Notes: a model not told the origin generated them from the sequence alone. DNA of 64,000 nt from Sphingobacterium lumbrici (GCF_006476045.1 NZ_SRZY01000011.1:186001-250000), one strand, 5' to 3'; counted from the stretch's first letter, positions 1 through 9,447 are shown. Numbers and translations: made by a program.

Positions 1-202
1 TGTATTTGCTAATGCTTCTCAGTTGGTAATGGATCTTAAACATGCTTTTTTGCAGGTTAAAGAAAAATATGGCAACGAATTGCCGTCAATGATTACTACT
101 ATTACCGGGCCCAGTCGAACAGCAGATATTGAGAAAATGCTCGTACTTGGTGCACACGGCCCCAAAGAACTATATGTATTCCTAGTTGAAGACCGATTTT
201 AA
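1..202 (+). CDS. LutC-like LUD-domain protein, C-terminal part (partial)
   Basis: The reading frame is open from base 2 to a TAA at 200-202 and gives the last 66 residues of a protein. The motifs GPSRTADIE and LGAHGPKEL, followed by a short hydrophobic strand, are characteristic of the LUD domain of LutC/YkgG lactate-utilisation proteins, which act with the Fe-S proteins LutA and LutB in L-lactate oxidation. The start lies outside the window, so lutA and lutB linkage cannot be checked. The rhomboid gene begins 3 nt after the stop, so the two are probably co-transcribed. Family assignment is fairly secure; the substrate is inferred. Confidence 0.8.
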   Translation, partial: VFANASQLVMDLKHAFLQVKEKYGNELPSMITTITGPSRTADIEKMLVLGAHGPKELYVFLVEDRF

Positions 203-205
203 TAT

Positions 206-835
206 ATGATTTTAGAATATTTGTACGCTACACCTGTAGCCAGTATTATATTTGCTATTACTATAGCGACCAGTATTTATGTTTTTTCAAATCCGCAGAT
301 GTATGGAACGATGATGTTACATCCCTATAGCATACATCGTGATAAAACGAAGCTATATACCATATTTACCAGTGGGATAATTCACGCCGATTGGGGGCAT
401 TTATTGTTCAACATGTTTACGTTTTACTTTTTTGGATTTGCGTTAGAGCATTTCTTTGTATTAGCGAGCGGTTCTATTGGTCACCTCTATTTTGCTCTTT
501 TGTATATTGTAAGTTTGGTATTAAGTGATATACCAACAATTGTTCAGCAAAAAAATAATGTAGGATATCATAGTTTAGGGGCTTCCGGTGCTATTTCGGC
601 AATATTGTTCAGTTATATCTTATTTCAACCGAAAGCGATGCTGGGTATTTTCATGGTGATACCTATGCCTGCCTATGTATTTGCGGTTTTATATATAGTA
701 TATTGTATTTGGGCTTCCAAAAATTCGAACGATCGCATCAACCACGATGCACATTTATTTGGAGCCTTAGCAGGAGTTTTAATGACGATATTATTGTATC
801 CATGGATAATACGGCATTTTGTCGAACAGTTTTAA
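206..835 (+). CDS. Rhomboid family intramembrane serine protease
   Basis: A 209-residue polytopic membrane protein with the rhomboid signature. It has an H-x-x-x-N type motif in the second membrane segment (H65, N69), the catalytic serine in GASG (S127), and the catalytic histidine in DAHLFGALAG (H183). It should cleave transmembrane segments within the inner membrane; the substrate is unknown. The ATG at 206 lies 3 nt downstream of the LutC-like stop. The 3' end overlaps the convergent comM gene by 4 nt. The Ser-His dyad is intact, so an active enzyme is expected. Confidence 0.93.
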   Translation: MILEYLYATPVASIIFAITIATSIYVFSNPQMYGTMMLHPYSIHRDKTKLYTIFTSGIIHADWGHLLFNMFTFYFFGFALEHFFVLASGSIGHLYFALLYIVSLVLSDIPTIVQQKNNVGYHSLGASGAISAILFSYILFQPKAMLGIFMVIPMPAYVFAVLYIVYCIWASKNSNDRINHDAHLFGALAGVLMTILLYPWIIRHFVEQF

Positions 836-2370
836 CCCATCCAATTTTCTCGGTCTAAACTTCTAAATTGGATAGCTTCGGCAATATGTGCAGGTTGGAT
901 TTTTTCTGAGCTTTCCATATCTGCTATCGTACGCGCGACTTTTAAAATACGGTCGTATGCCCTGGCCGAAAGATTAAGACGTTCCATTGCTGCTTGCAAT
1001 AATTTTTTCCCCGTATCATCCAAAAGACAGATGTCACGTACAGCTTTGGAACTCATCTGCGCGTTACTGTGTACGTCTTTGTTGTTTTCAAAGCGTTTTT
1101 TCTGAATCTTTCTTGCTTCGATGACGCGTTGACGTATAACGTTACTATCCTCTGCCGATTGTCCATTTGATAGTTCTTTAAATTCGACGGGAGTAACCTC
1201 TACATGTAAATCAATACGATCAAGAAGGGGGCCGGAAATTTTACTGAGGTAACGTTGTACCACAGCACTGCCACAAATACATTCTCGCTCCGGATGATTG
1301 AAATATCCGCATGGACACGGATTCATCGCAGCAATTAACATAAAGCTCGCGGGATATTCCACCGTAAATTTAGCTCTGGAAATGCTAATGTTCCGGGATT
1401 CTAATGGTTGTCGCATGACTTCAAGAACTGTCCTTTTGAATTCAGGTAATTCATCTAAAAATAAAACTCCGTTATGAGCTAGAGAAATCTCGCCCGGTTG
1501 TGGATTTGTACCTCCTCCCACTAACGCGACATCTGAAATAGTATGATGCGGATAACGAAACGGGCGTATAGTCATCAATGCCTCTGAAGTAGAAAATTTT
1601 CCGGCTACAGAATGAATCTTAGTAGTATCGAGTGACTCTTCTATGGTGAGGGGCGGCAAAATGGTGGGCAATCGTTTAGCCAGCATCGTCTTTCCTGCCC
1701 CCGGAGGGCCTATCAAAATAACGTTATGTCCTCCGGATGCGGCAATTTCTAAAGCTCTCTTAATATTTTCCTGTCCTTTTACATCTGCGAAATCTACTTC
1801 GTAATTATTTATTTTATTGACAAATTCATCATCAATGTCAACGATTGTAGAGGGTATACTCACTTTTCCTTCAAAAAAGCCGACCACCTGATCCAGACGT
1901 TCAACACCTAGAACATCTAATTCTGAAACGATTGCCGCTTCTCTTGCGTTGGCAGTAGGTAAAATAATACCTTTAAAACCATCTGCCTTTGCTTGAATAG
2001 CAATAGGTAAAGCTCCTTTTATGGGTTGAATAGATCCATCGAGCGAAAGTTCTCCTAAGATAATGTAATTCGTTATTTCTGCGTTCAGAATTTGTCCGGA
2101 TGCTGCTAGTATGCCGATCGCAATACTAAGATCATACGCGGAGCCTTCCTTGCGAATATCAGCCGGAGCTAAGTTGACTACTATTTTCTGCCGAGGCATT
2201 CGAAAGCCTATTGCCATAATAGCACTTTCTATACGTTGCCAACTTTCTTTGACAGCATTATCGGGCAAGCCTACTATATAATACTTCGTACCTGTAGAAA
2301 TATTTACTTCTACATTGATCGTTGTCGCTTCAATTCCATAAACAGCGCTTCCAAAAGTTTTTACCAACAT
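832..2370 (-). CDS. comM: YifB/ComM family Mg-chelatase-like AAA+ ATPase
   Basis: The 512-residue protein has an N-terminal ChlI-like/Lon-protease-fold domain (about 20-165), a Mg-chelatase AAA+ core with Walker A GPPGAGKT at 221-228 and a Walker B LFLDELPEF around 300, a Cys cluster (NPCPCGYF), and a C-terminal Mg-chelatase domain. ComM is a hexameric helicase that promotes branch migration during integration of transformed DNA. Length and domain order match the family. It is a single gene on the minus strand with about 215 nt to the divergent ytxH-like gene. The YifB family is widespread outside competent bacteria, so the transformation role is inferred. Confidence 0.93.
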   Translation of the reverse strand: MLVKTFGSAVYGIEATTINVEVNISTGTKYYIVGLPDNAVKESWQRIESAIMAIGFRMPRQKIVVNLAPADIRKEGSAYDLSIAIGILAASGQILNAEITNYIILGELSLDGSIQPIKGALPIAIQAKADGFKGIILPTANAREAAIVSELDVLGVERLDQVVGFFEGKVSIPSTIVDIDDEFVNKINNYEVDFADVKGQENIKRALEIAASGGHNVILIGPPGAGKTMLAKRLPTILPPLTIEESLDTTKIHSVAGKFSTSEALMTIRPFRYPHHTISDVALVGGGTNPQPGEISLAHNGVLFLDELPEFKRTVLEVMRQPLESRNISISRAKFTVEYPASFMLIAAMNPCPCGYFNHPERECICGSAVVQRYLSKISGPLLDRIDLHVEVTPVEFKELSNGQSAEDSNVIRQRVIEARKIQKKRFENNKDVHSNAQMSSKAVRDICLLDDTGKKLLQAAMERLNLSARAYDRILKVARTIADMESSEKIQPAHIAEAIQFRSLDRENWMG

Positions 2371-2586
2371 GCAACTAATAAATAAATAGGTTTCTTAAAT
2401 GTAGTGAAAATATTTTACTCTAAATAATTTGTTAAAATAGTTTTTTTGGACTTATTTTTCGTGAAATTCAATAAAAGTCGTAACTTAAAGGAGTGATCCA
2501 TGAAAATGGAAATAAATTAAACGATTTTGTATTTTAGTTGTTTAACTAATATTAGGAATAGATTAACAGAAATAAATTAAATAGTA

Positions 2587-2856
2587 ATGAACGATAGCGG
2601 AAAAATTGTAACAGCTTTGCTAGCAGGACTTGCTGTAGGAGCTGTATTGGGTGTATTGTTTGCGCCTGAGAAGGGTACTGAGACAAGAGACAAAATCAAC
2701 GAGTCCTTAGCCGACTTGGGCGAAGCTTTGAAGGAACGAGCGGAAGAGCAACTTGATCAATTGAATGATTTCAGAGAAAAAATTGTTTCTGCAGTGAAGA
2801 CGAAGCTTTCGAAAGCCGATGTGATCTTAGAAGACGAAATAGAAGAACATGCTTAA
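2587..2856 (+). CDS. YtxH domain-containing protein
   Basis: A small 89-residue protein with one N-terminal hydrophobic glycine/alanine-rich segment (about 9-27), then FAPEKGTETRDKI and a charged, helical tail. This is the YtxH pattern of stress-associated membrane-anchored proteins. It is followed by a holin-like membrane protein and a basic hypothetical protein, a three-gene cassette seen in Bacteroidota. Two hairpins separate it from the next gene and may tune the transcript. The molecular function is unknown. Confidence 0.85.
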   Translation: MNDSGKIVTALLAGLAVGAVLGVLFAPEKGTETRDKINESLADLGEALKERAEEQLDQLNDFREKIVSAVKTKLSKADVILEDEIEEHA

Positions 2857-2862
2857 ATAAAA

Positions 2863-2923
2863 CGACGAAAATCGTCGGGCGTGAATTTTAATCTAAAGAG
2901 CTGTGTAATAACATGGCTCTTTA
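2863..2923 (+). other. Two hairpins between ytxH-like and holin-like genes
   Basis: The first inverted repeat, CGACGA/TCGTCG, occupies 2863-2868 and 2872-2877 with a 3-nt loop. The second, TAAAGAGC/GCTCTTTA at 2894-2901 and 2916-2923, can extend inward through wobble and Watson-Crick pairs to leave a loop of about 6 nt. Neither is followed by a T-run on the plus strand, so they look more like an mRNA processing or attenuation element than a strong terminator. Confidence 0.45.
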
Positions 2924-2938
2924 TAAAAAAACAAGTGC

Positions 2939-3409
2939 ATGGAAGAGCAAAAGTTTTCTTTTTCCGGGAGTTTCCAAAAGATCAGAGAATATGTAGAGAC
3001 TCGGATAGATCTGGTCAAACTAAAAGTCATCGCGAAGTCTTCGCGAATAATAGGCGCATTGGTAGTAGATCTAAGTAAATTAGTTTTATTATTGATGATC
3101 GTTTTTTTCTTTTCGTTGGCTTTAGGGTTTTATCTAGGCGAACGCTTGGGAACACATTCTTTGGGCTTTTTGGCGACCGGTGGCATCTTTTTAGTATTGT
3201 TACTGCTGATTAAGCTTTTCGAACCTAAACTGGAGGCAAAAATCATGGATATTACTATTCGAAAAGTTATGGGAAAGTGGAACGAGGATGATGAAGGTGT
3301 GGAGAGCGGGGACACAGACCAAGAATTGGCTGACCTGGCGGAAAAGATCGAAGAGGATGTTAAAGAAATTATCAAAAAGGATTTGAACCATGAACACGAA
3401 AATAAATAA
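2939..3409 (+). CDS. Phage holin-like membrane protein (DUF1469/Holin-X type)
   Basis: The 156-residue protein begins with an amphipathic helix (IREYVETRIDLVKLKVI), followed by two long hydrophobic segments (about 38-67 and 74-93) and a very acidic C-terminus. This matches the PF07332-type 'phage holin family' found in non-phage loci, usually beside YtxH genes. No phage genes are nearby, so the lytic name is historical. The 3' end overlaps the next gene by 20 nt, indicating translational coupling. Function is unknown; a role in envelope stress is inferred from the neighbours. Confidence 0.8.
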   Translation: MEEQKFSFSGSFQKIREYVETRIDLVKLKVIAKSSRIIGALVVDLSKLVLLLMIVFFFSLALGFYLGERLGTHSLGFLATGGIFLVLLLLIKLFEPKLEAKIMDITIRKVMGKWNEDDEGVESGDTDQELADLAEKIEEDVKEIIKKDLNHEHENK

Positions 3410-3908
3410 TGTTGATGAGTTGAAGATTGAGATTGCTCGTCTAAAAAGATTACAAAGTGAACAAGAGTTTTATTTAGGCGCTCAATATACGTTATTGCGT
3501 AAAAAGATAGAGATGCCTTCTCGTGTAATTGGTGCTATAACCAGTAGTATTCCGGGTTTTAATATGATGAGATGGTTAGTTTCTTCTGTATCCAGTACTA
3601 AAGGAGGACACGAAAAAAAAGAAAGTGGTTCTGATTGGTTAACCCGGACTCTTCAATTCGGATTACCTCTTGTCCTGAATACAACATTTCTTAAAAAGTC
3701 AGGTTGGTTGAAAAAATATTTAGTCTTATTGGCTTCAGAAACAGCCGCCGGACAGATCAATCAGAATAGTATCGCATCGGCTATATCTAAAGTAACCGAG
3801 TTTATAAAACCTAAAAAGAAGAGAAAAAAATATAAAGGTGTTCCTCCTTTAGAAGAAGAACAGGATACTGTTAATTTTGGTATTCCGCCAGATAGTGAGA
3901 CCTATTAA
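3390..3908 (+). CDS. Hypothetical basic protein of the YtxH/holin cassette
   Basis: This 172-residue protein has an N-terminal coiled-coil-like segment ([19 protein letters not shown]), a central region without strong membrane segments, a lysine-rich stretch ([11 protein letters not shown]) and an acidic tail. I do not recognise a characterised family. Its start lies inside the end of the holin-like gene, so it is the third member of that operon. Its last 4 nt overlap the end of the convergent fcl gene. Confidence 0.75.
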   Translation: MNTKINNVDELKIEIARLKRLQSEQEFYLGAQYTLLRKKIEMPSRVIGAITSSIPGFNMMRWLVSSVSSTKGGHEKKESGSDWLTRTLQFGLPLVLNTTFLKKSGWLKKYLVLLASETAAGQINQNSIASAISKVTEFIKPKKKRKKYKGVPPLEEEQDTVNFGIPPDSETY

Positions 3909-4834
3909 AGTTCTTTTTCTTTAAAATCAATATATGCACGTTTAATCCCGTCTTCCAAAGAGGTTTTGTGCTTCCAGCCCAAGCTATGCAGTTTGGATAC
4001 GTCCATTAGTTTGCGGGGTGTGCCATCCGGCTTGGAGGAATCGAAGATGATCTTACCGTTATATCCGATGATATCTTTTATAAGTAAAGCAAGATCTTTG
4101 ATGCTAATATCGTTGCCAATACCAATATTTACGAATTGTTCATCGTCATAATTCTCCATCAAAAAGATACAGGCATCAGCCAGATCTTCAGAAAACATAA
4201 ACTCACGAAGGGGGGAGCCTGTTCCCCAAATGGTAACCTGAGGAAGATTATTTTCTTTTGCTTCGTGAAAGCGGCGAATTAAAGCAGGTAAAACATGAGA
4301 ATTTTGTGGATGGTAATTGTCATTTATGCCATATAAATTAGTTGGCATAACAGAAATAAAATTGCAGTTATATTGGGCACGGTAGGATTCACACATTTTT
4401 ATGCCTGCTATTTTTGCGATTGCATAGGGTTCATTAGTAGACTCTAAAGTGCCTGTTAATAAATAGTCTTCTTTAAGAGGTTGGGGTGCTAATTTTGGAT
4501 AGATACACGAAGAGCCTAAGAATAATAACTTTTGAACGTTGTTTAGGTATGATTGATGGATAACGTTATTCTGAATAGCTAGATTTTCGTAGATGAAATC
4601 AGCACGGTAAATGTTATTAGCCATAATACCACCTACTTTTGCAGCTGCTAAAAAAACGTATTGGGGTTTTTCCTGACTAAAAAAATAGGCAACTTTAGCT
4701 TGATTTCTAAGATCTAACTCCTTAGAAGTTCGGGTTAGGATGTTGGTATATCCTAACTCTATTAATCTGCGGTGAATAGCTGAACCTACCATTCCTCTAT
4801 GCCCTGCAACAAATATTTTAGCTTCTTTTTCCAC
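3905..4834 (-). CDS. fcl: GDP-L-fucose synthase
   Basis: A 309-residue extended SDR enzyme. It has the Rossmann motif GHRGMVG at 11-17, the catalytic serine in GSSCIYP (S108/S109), and the YxxxK pair Y137/K141. The C-terminal segment [13 protein letters not shown] is also typical. It catalyses the 3,5-epimerisation and 4-reduction of GDP-4-keto-6-deoxymannose to GDP-L-fucose for cell-surface glycans. The partner gmd is not in this window. The gene stands alone, divergent from trmB, but lies a few kb from a polysaccharide cluster. Confidence 0.95.
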   Translation of the reverse strand: MEKEAKIFVAGHRGMVGSAIHRRLIELGYTNILTRTSKELDLRNQAKVAYFFSQEKPQYVFLAAAKVGGIMANNIYRADFIYENLAIQNNVIHQSYLNNVQKLLFLGSSCIYPKLAPQPLKEDYLLTGTLESTNEPYAIAKIAGIKMCESYRAQYNCNFISVMPTNLYGINDNYHPQNSHVLPALIRRFHEAKENNLPQVTIWGTGSPLREFMFSEDLADACIFLMENYDDEQFVNIGIGNDISIKDLALLIKDIIGYNGKIIFDSSKPDGTPRKLMDVSKLHSLGWKHKTSLEDGIKRAYIDFKEKEL

Positions 4835-4889
4835 GATAAATTATTGATTCCTGCAAATATAAGGTTATTTTTGCGACTTAATATTTGGT

Positions 4890-5543
4890 ATGGGTAAGGA
4901 TAAATTAAGAAAATTTGCAGAAGTTGCGACCTTCAAGAATGTTGTTCAATTGGAAGAGGGGTTGGAATATAAAGGAAAATGGTCTTCGGAGTTCTTCGGA
5001 AATGACAAGCCCTTAGTTTTGGAATTGGCATGTGGCAAAGGGGAATATACCGTGAATTTGGCGAAACTGTTCCCGGACAGAAACTTTATCGGAATAGATT
5101 ACAAAGGAAACCGTATTTGGAGAGGTGCAAAAACGGCTTTGGAGGAGGAAATTACTAACGTAGGGTTTTTGCGTATTCAAATTGAGAAAATCTTAGAATT
5201 CTTTACAGAAAATGAAATATCGGAAATATGGATTACATTCCCTGATCCGCAGCCGCAAGATAGTAGAGAAAAGAAAAGATTAACAAATCCTAAGTTTTTA
5301 GAGCGTTACAAGTTTGTTCTTAAAGAAGACGGAATTATGCATCTAAAGACGGACAACGATGGATTTTATGCCTATACATTGGAACAATTAGCGCTTTTGG
5401 AGGCCTCAAAAAATAAGGAGACAGCAGATTTGTACAAGTCGGATTTAGTAGATGAGGTATTGTCTATTAAAACATATTATGAACGAAAATATCTTGCTGT
5501 AGATAAGAATATAAATTACGTTCAGTGGACATTTAAGACATAA
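4890..5543 (+). CDS. trmB: tRNA (guanine-N7)-methyltransferase
   Basis: A 217-residue class I SAM methyltransferase. Motif I is ELACGKGEY (45-53), followed by GIDYKGNRIWRGA (68-80), the TrmB signature ITFPDPQPQ (115-123) and TDND near 154. It forms m7G46 in the tRNA variable loop. Length and motifs are typical. It is divergently transcribed from fcl across 55 nt and ends at a bidirectional terminator shared with trhO. Confidence 0.95.
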   Translation: MGKDKLRKFAEVATFKNVVQLEEGLEYKGKWSSEFFGNDKPLVLELACGKGEYTVNLAKLFPDRNFIGIDYKGNRIWRGAKTALEEEITNVGFLRIQIEKILEFFTENEISEIWITFPDPQPQDSREKKRLTNPKFLERYKFVLKEDGIMHLKTDNDGFYAYTLEQLALLEASKNKETADLYKSDLVDEVLSIKTYYERKYLAVDKNINYVQWTFKT

Positions 5544-5546
5544 TAA

Positions 5547-5577
5547 AAAAGCACCTGTGATTATCATAAGTGCTTTT
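5547..5577. terminator. Bidirectional terminator between trmB and trhO
   Basis: The inverted repeat AAAAGCAC (5547-5554) / GTGCTTTT (5570-5577) lies between two convergent stop codons and has A/T runs on both sides, so it can terminate transcription from either direction. Confidence 0.8.
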
Positions 5578-5586
5578 CTAGTTGTT

Positions 5587-6567
5587 TTACGCTTGTTCTT
5601 TAGACGGGAATTTTTTATGCTTGCGTTTGCTTATTTTTTCAATATTTACCGGTTGAGGTACTTTTACATAATATCCTGTTCCGTCATATTCTCGTTTGTG
5701 GGGGATTGATTTACACTCGTCTGAGCAACATCCTTCCATTTCCCATCCACATTCATCACATTGTGTAAAGTGCTCATTGCATTCTGCGTTTGCACAGTTT
5801 ATCATTTTGGGGGTTGTTGTGCCACAGTTTCTACAGGTAGAAACGACTACAGGATTTACGTTATTAACATCAACGGTCACTCGGTTATCAAAAACATAGC
5901 ACTTTCCTTCAAAATCTTTGCCACCTGCCTCTTTGCCATATTTGATAATGCCACCATGCAACTGATATACTTCTTCAAATCCTTCTTGTAATAGGAGAGC
6001 GGAAGCTTTTTCACATTTGATCCCTCCCGTACAGTAGGTCAAAATCTTTTTGCCCTTATATTGTTCCAGTTCTTTAACTTTCTCTGGAAATTCCCTGAAA
6101 TTTTCGATGTCTAGTGTTACTGCATTTTTAAAATGGCCTACGTTGTGCTCATAATTAGACCTCACATCCAACACGACTACATCATCACGGTCTTTCATCT
6201 CCATAAATTCGGTGGGTTCCAAATGTATGCCGGTCTGTTTGTTCGGGTCAATGATTTCGGGATTTCTAAGTCCGGAGTGTACGATCTCGGATTTGTAGCG
6301 GCAATGCATTTTAATGAAGGAGGGTTCCTCTACATCGTCAATTTTAAAATCTGTTTTTGAAAAGCGGGTATCCGCATGTATAGCATCCATGTAAGCTTGA
6401 CAAGCTGTTGGCGTGCCGGACACTGTGCCATTTAATCCCTCATCGGCAACGATAATTCGACCGACTAAGCCCAGTGATTTACAAAACTCTAAATGATCTG
6501 CAGCAAACTGTTCTGCATGTTCGATAGGGCTGTAACAGTAGTACAGCAATGTTTGATATTGTGCCAT
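5587..6567 (-). CDS. trhO: Oxygen-dependent tRNA uridine-34 hydroxylase, rhodanese-type
   Basis: A 326-residue protein with an N-terminal UPF0176-type acylphosphatase-like domain, a rhodanese domain (about 120-215) with the active loop YCTGGIKCEK (C179 catalytic), and a C-terminal cysteine-rich region (C245, C248, C258, C263, C270, C273, C280, C281, C285) that probably binds zinc. This is the YceA/TrhO architecture; the enzyme hydroxylates U34 of tRNA to 5-hydroxyuridine. The gene is monocistronic, with a 121-nt gap to the polysaccharide operon upstream. Confidence 0.92.
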   Translation of the reverse strand: MAQYQTLLYYCYSPIEHAEQFAADHLEFCKSLGLVGRIIVADEGLNGTVSGTPTACQAYMDAIHADTRFSKTDFKIDDVEEPSFIKMHCRYKSEIVHSGLRNPEIIDPNKQTGIHLEPTEFMEMKDRDDVVVLDVRSNYEHNVGHFKNAVTLDIENFREFPEKVKELEQYKGKKILTYCTGGIKCEKASALLLQEGFEEVYQLHGGIIKYGKEAGGKDFEGKCYVFDNRVTVDVNNVNPVVVSTCRNCGTTTPKMINCANAECNEHFTQCDECGWEMEGCCSDECKSIPHKREYDGTGYYVKVPQPVNIEKISKRKHKKFPSKEQA

Positions 6568-6688
6568 ATATTCATTGATACCGCTGCAAACGGCGTTTAA
6601 TGTTAAAAATTTCTGCCAACAAAGGTAAGAAAAATAAAAAGTAAAAAATAGTCAAAGGTATGTAAATGCTTAAATTCCTGTTGCAATC

Positions 6689-7720
6689 TTATGATCTGTG
6701 GTTTTGATCTCTTAATCGGTAAATTTTCTCAATAATATCTACTACTTTTAAGCCTTCCAATGCATTGGTTGTTATAGCGGATCTACCTTTTAATACCTCA
6801 ACTACATTTTCAATGATATAATGGTGGTTTGCCGCAGAACCTTTGTAGGCACCATAATCATTCCCCGGATTGGTGGGGGCTAACTTTGGCATTTCATAAT
6901 CTTTAATATGGCAAATCTCTACGTTATCCATATATTGACCACCAATCTTCACAGAACCATTCTCCGCAATAATGGTCATAGAACTTTCTAAATTTTGATT
7001 CCAAACCGATGTAGAATAATTTAAAGATCCCATTCCTCCATTCACAAAATCAAAAGAGACAAAACCTGAGTCCTCAAAGTCAGTTAGGTTTTGGTGGTTA
7101 TGATCTGCAAATTTTCCTTGAATATTGGTAATGTCTCCAAATAGCCAATACATAATGTCTATAAAATGAGAAAATTGAGTAAATAAAGTACCTCCATCTA
7201 AATCCTTCTTGCCGTGCCAACTGTCTGGCTTGTAATAGCGGTTATCTCGATTCCAATAGCAATTAAGTTGTACCATGTAAATATTTCCTAATTTGCCTGA
7301 TTCGATAAGTTCTTTGATCCAAACTGAGGGTGGCGAATAACGATTCTGCATGACCGCAAAGACCTGCCTGTGTACGTGTAATGCCTTAAAAATAATCTTT
7401 TCTGCATCATGCATATTTAGGGCCATAGGTTTCTCCACAACGATGTGTTTTTTGGCTTCTAAGGCTTGTAAGGCCTGTTCGGCATGAAAGCCGTTCGGGG
7501 TGGCAATATTAATGACGTCAACGTCGATACCTGAATTTAAAAATGTTTTCAGATCATAAAAGAAGGGAACATTAAAATGGTCTAATCCTAATTCGTTTTG
7601 ACTCTTTACATCGATAAGAGCGACCAGTTGAGCTTCTTCGTTCCTGCTCACCATTTCTGCATGGCGTTTGCCGATATGACCGCAGCCGATCACAGCAAAT
7701 TTTATTTTGTTTTCTGACAT
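6689..7720 (-). CDS. wbpB: Gfo/Idh/MocA dehydrogenase, WbpB-like (UDP-GlcNAcA 3-oxidation)
   Basis: The 343-residue protein has an N-terminal Rossmann fold (AVIGCGHIGKRH, 9-20) and the family EKP motif (E96-K97-P98). It lies directly after WbpD-like and WbpE-like genes, which identifies the likely reaction: NAD-dependent oxidation of UDP-GlcNAc uronic acid at C3. WbpB/WlbA-type enzymes hold NAD(H) tightly and use 2-oxoglutarate to regenerate NAD+. It starts 2 nt after wbpD, and is the last gene of a four-gene operon lhgO-wbpE-wbpD-wbpB. The exact sugar is inferred from context. Confidence 0.85.
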   Translation of the reverse strand: MSENKIKFAVIGCGHIGKRHAEMVSRNEEAQLVALIDVKSQNELGLDHFNVPFFYDLKTFLNSGIDVDVINIATPNGFHAEQALQALEAKKHIVVEKPMALNMHDAEKIIFKALHVHRQVFAVMQNRYSPPSVWIKELIESGKLGNIYMVQLNCYWNRDNRYYKPDSWHGKKDLDGGTLFTQFSHFIDIMYWLFGDITNIQGKFADHNHQNLTDFEDSGFVSFDFVNGGMGSLNYSTSVWNQNLESSMTIIAENGSVKIGGQYMDNVEICHIKDYEMPKLAPTNPGNDYGAYKGSAANHHYIIENVVEVLKGRSAITTNALEGLKVVDIIEKIYRLRDQNHRS

Positions 7721-7722
7721 AG

Positions 7723-8301
7723 TTAACTAACTCTTTTTACTGTATTGTTCTCTAGCTTATATTTCTGAGCAGTCTCGGGACACGTGGCAAAGCCGTTTTC
7801 ATTAAAATTTAAACGGTGACCATATTCACTGACCCATCCAATCTGTTTTGCGGGATTTCCTACAACAAGAGAATATGCGGGAAGAGTTTTCGTAACGACT
7901 GCACCTGCTCCTACAAATGCATACGGACCTATATCATGCCCACAGACTATAGTTGCATTCGCACCTATCGATGCTCCTTTGCCCACATGTGTCCTTGCGT
8001 ACTGTCCACGTCTATTTACCGCGCTTCTAGGATTGGTCACATTGGTAAAAACCATTGACGGGCCTAAAAATACATCATCATCACAGGTGACACCTTCATA
8101 GATAGACACGTTATTCTGGATCTTTACATTTTTGCCCAGTACTACACCTGGAGAAACGACCACATTTTGGCCGATATTACATTTTTCACCAATCGTACAG
8201 TTAGACATGATGTGCGAAAAGTGCCAGATTTTGACACCTTCTGCTATCTGCGCTCCCTCATCAACTACGGCTGTCTCGTGAACGAAATAATTATTTTCCA
8301 T
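7723..8301 (-). CDS. wbpD: WbpD-like N-acetyltransferase, left-handed beta-helix
   Basis: A 192-residue protein made of hexapeptide repeats (for example IGEKCNIGQNVVV, VKIQNNVSIYEGV, GKGASIGANATIV), the LbH fold of acetyl-CoA-dependent sugar acetyltransferases. The match to WbpD/WlbB-type enzymes is good in length and N-terminal sequence (HETAVVDEGAQIAEGVKIWHF region). It should acetylate the 3-amino group made by WbpE. Its 5' end overlaps wbpE by 11 nt. Confidence 0.88.
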   Translation of the reverse strand: MENNYFVHETAVVDEGAQIAEGVKIWHFSHIMSNCTIGEKCNIGQNVVVSPGVVLGKNVKIQNNVSIYEGVTCDDDVFLGPSMVFTNVTNPRSAVNRRGQYARTHVGKGASIGANATIVCGHDIGPYAFVGAGAVVTKTLPAYSLVVGNPAKQIGWVSEYGHRLNFNENGFATCPETAQKYKLENNTVKRVS

Positions 8302-9430
8302 TTTCGAAAAAGTTATGGATGCACTGAATAATATAATCTTGAACCTCGTCTTTCATTTCGGTATGGATTGGAAAAGAGATGACGTCTTTGCACAATTGTT
8401 CAGCCACCGGAAAATCTCCTTCATTATATCCATAGACCTGATACGCCTTCTGTAGATGAACGGGGATTGGATAGTAAACCATCGTCGGCACCCCTTTCTC
8501 TTGTAAGTAAGCCTTCAACTCGTCCCTACGACTGTTTTTAACTTGGCAGGTGTATTGATTAAAGACATGTGTGGAATACGAAGCACGTTCAGGGAGAACT
8601 AGCCCCTCAATGTTTGCTAAGTTCTCATCGTATTTTGTAGCAACTTTTTGGCGGGCAGCACTGTACTCATTTAGATACTGTATTTTCACATTTAATATCG
8701 CTGCTTGTACTGTATCCAGACGAGAGTTAACGCCTATTGAATCGTGGTGATATTTTTTCTTTTGTCCATGGTTGGCAATCACATGTAATTTCTCACCCAA
8801 TTCTTCATTTTGTGTCAATAATGCACCTCCGTCACCGAAACATCCTAGATTCTTCGAAGGAAAAAATGATGTTGTTCCTATATCACCTATTGTTCCTGCG
8901 AAAGCTTTAGAGCCATCTGCAAATATATATTCCGCACCCATTGCCTGAGCGGTATCTTCGATAACGGCGATGTTGTGCTTTTTAGCGATTTCAAGTATTG
9001 CTTCCATATTGGAGCATTGACCAAAAAGATGCACTGGAATAACGCCTACTGTTTTCTCCGAAATTAAGGATTCTAACTGCGTATGATCCAGTTCAAAGGT
9101 ATTCGTTTTGACATCAATAAATTTAGGTATCAGTCCCAACAAAGCAATTACCTCTACCGTAGCGATATATGTAAATGCAGGAACAATTACTTCATCACCG
9201 GGTTTGAAATCAAGTCCCATCATTGCAATCTGAAGCGCATCGGTACCATTCGCACAGGTTACAGCCCTATTCACCTGATTAAATTCTTCTAATTTCTTTG
9301 CAAAAGTTTTTACATCAGGACCATTAATATAAGCCCCGGCATCAACTGCGGCTAATAATGCAGTATCCACTTCTTCTTTGATCTTCTTGTATTGACTTTT
9401 TAGGTCAACCATCTGTATTACTTCGTTCAT
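8291..9430 (-). CDS. wbpE: DegT/DnrJ/EryC1/StrS aminotransferase, WbpE-like
   Basis: A 379-residue PLP-dependent sugar aminotransferase. The Schiff-base lysine is K193 in SFFPSKNLG, the aspartate that contacts the pyridine nitrogen is D159 in VIEDTAQ, and the GDGGAL loop follows. It should transfer an amino group from glutamate to the 3-keto sugar produced by WbpB, releasing 2-oxoglutarate. It sits between lhgO (17 nt gap) and wbpD (overlap), so all four proteins are probably made from one transcript. Confidence 0.92.
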   Translation of the reverse strand: MNEVIQMVDLKSQYKKIKEEVDTALLAAVDAGAYINGPDVKTFAKKLEEFNQVNRAVTCANGTDALQIAMMGLDFKPGDEVIVPAFTYIATVEVIALLGLIPKFIDVKTNTFELDHTQLESLISEKTVGVIPVHLFGQCSNMEAILEIAKKHNIAVIEDTAQAMGAEYIFADGSKAFAGTIGDIGTTSFFPSKNLGCFGDGGALLTQNEELGEKLHVIANHGQKKKYHHDSIGVNSRLDTVQAAILNVKIQYLNEYSAARQKVATKYDENLANIEGLVLPERASYSTHVFNQYTCQVKNSRRDELKAYLQEKGVPTMVYYPIPVHLQKAYQVYGYNEGDFPVAEQLCKDVISFPIHTEMKDEVQDYIIQCIHNFFENGK

Positions 9431-9447
9431 ATTAATTATACATAGGG

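Noticed and set aside
2881..3078. 65-codon ORF overlapping the holin-like gene start
   Set aside because: It is a GTG-started shadow in another frame; the frame at 2939-3409 has clear membrane-protein character.
2939..3409. Holin-like gene as a sign of a prophage
   Set aside because: No other phage genes, integrase or attachment sites are near; the YtxH-holin pair is a common chromosomal cassette.
8291..9292. Plus-strand ORFs inside the wbp genes
   Set aside because: They are shadows of well-recognised minus-strand enzymes and show no domain.
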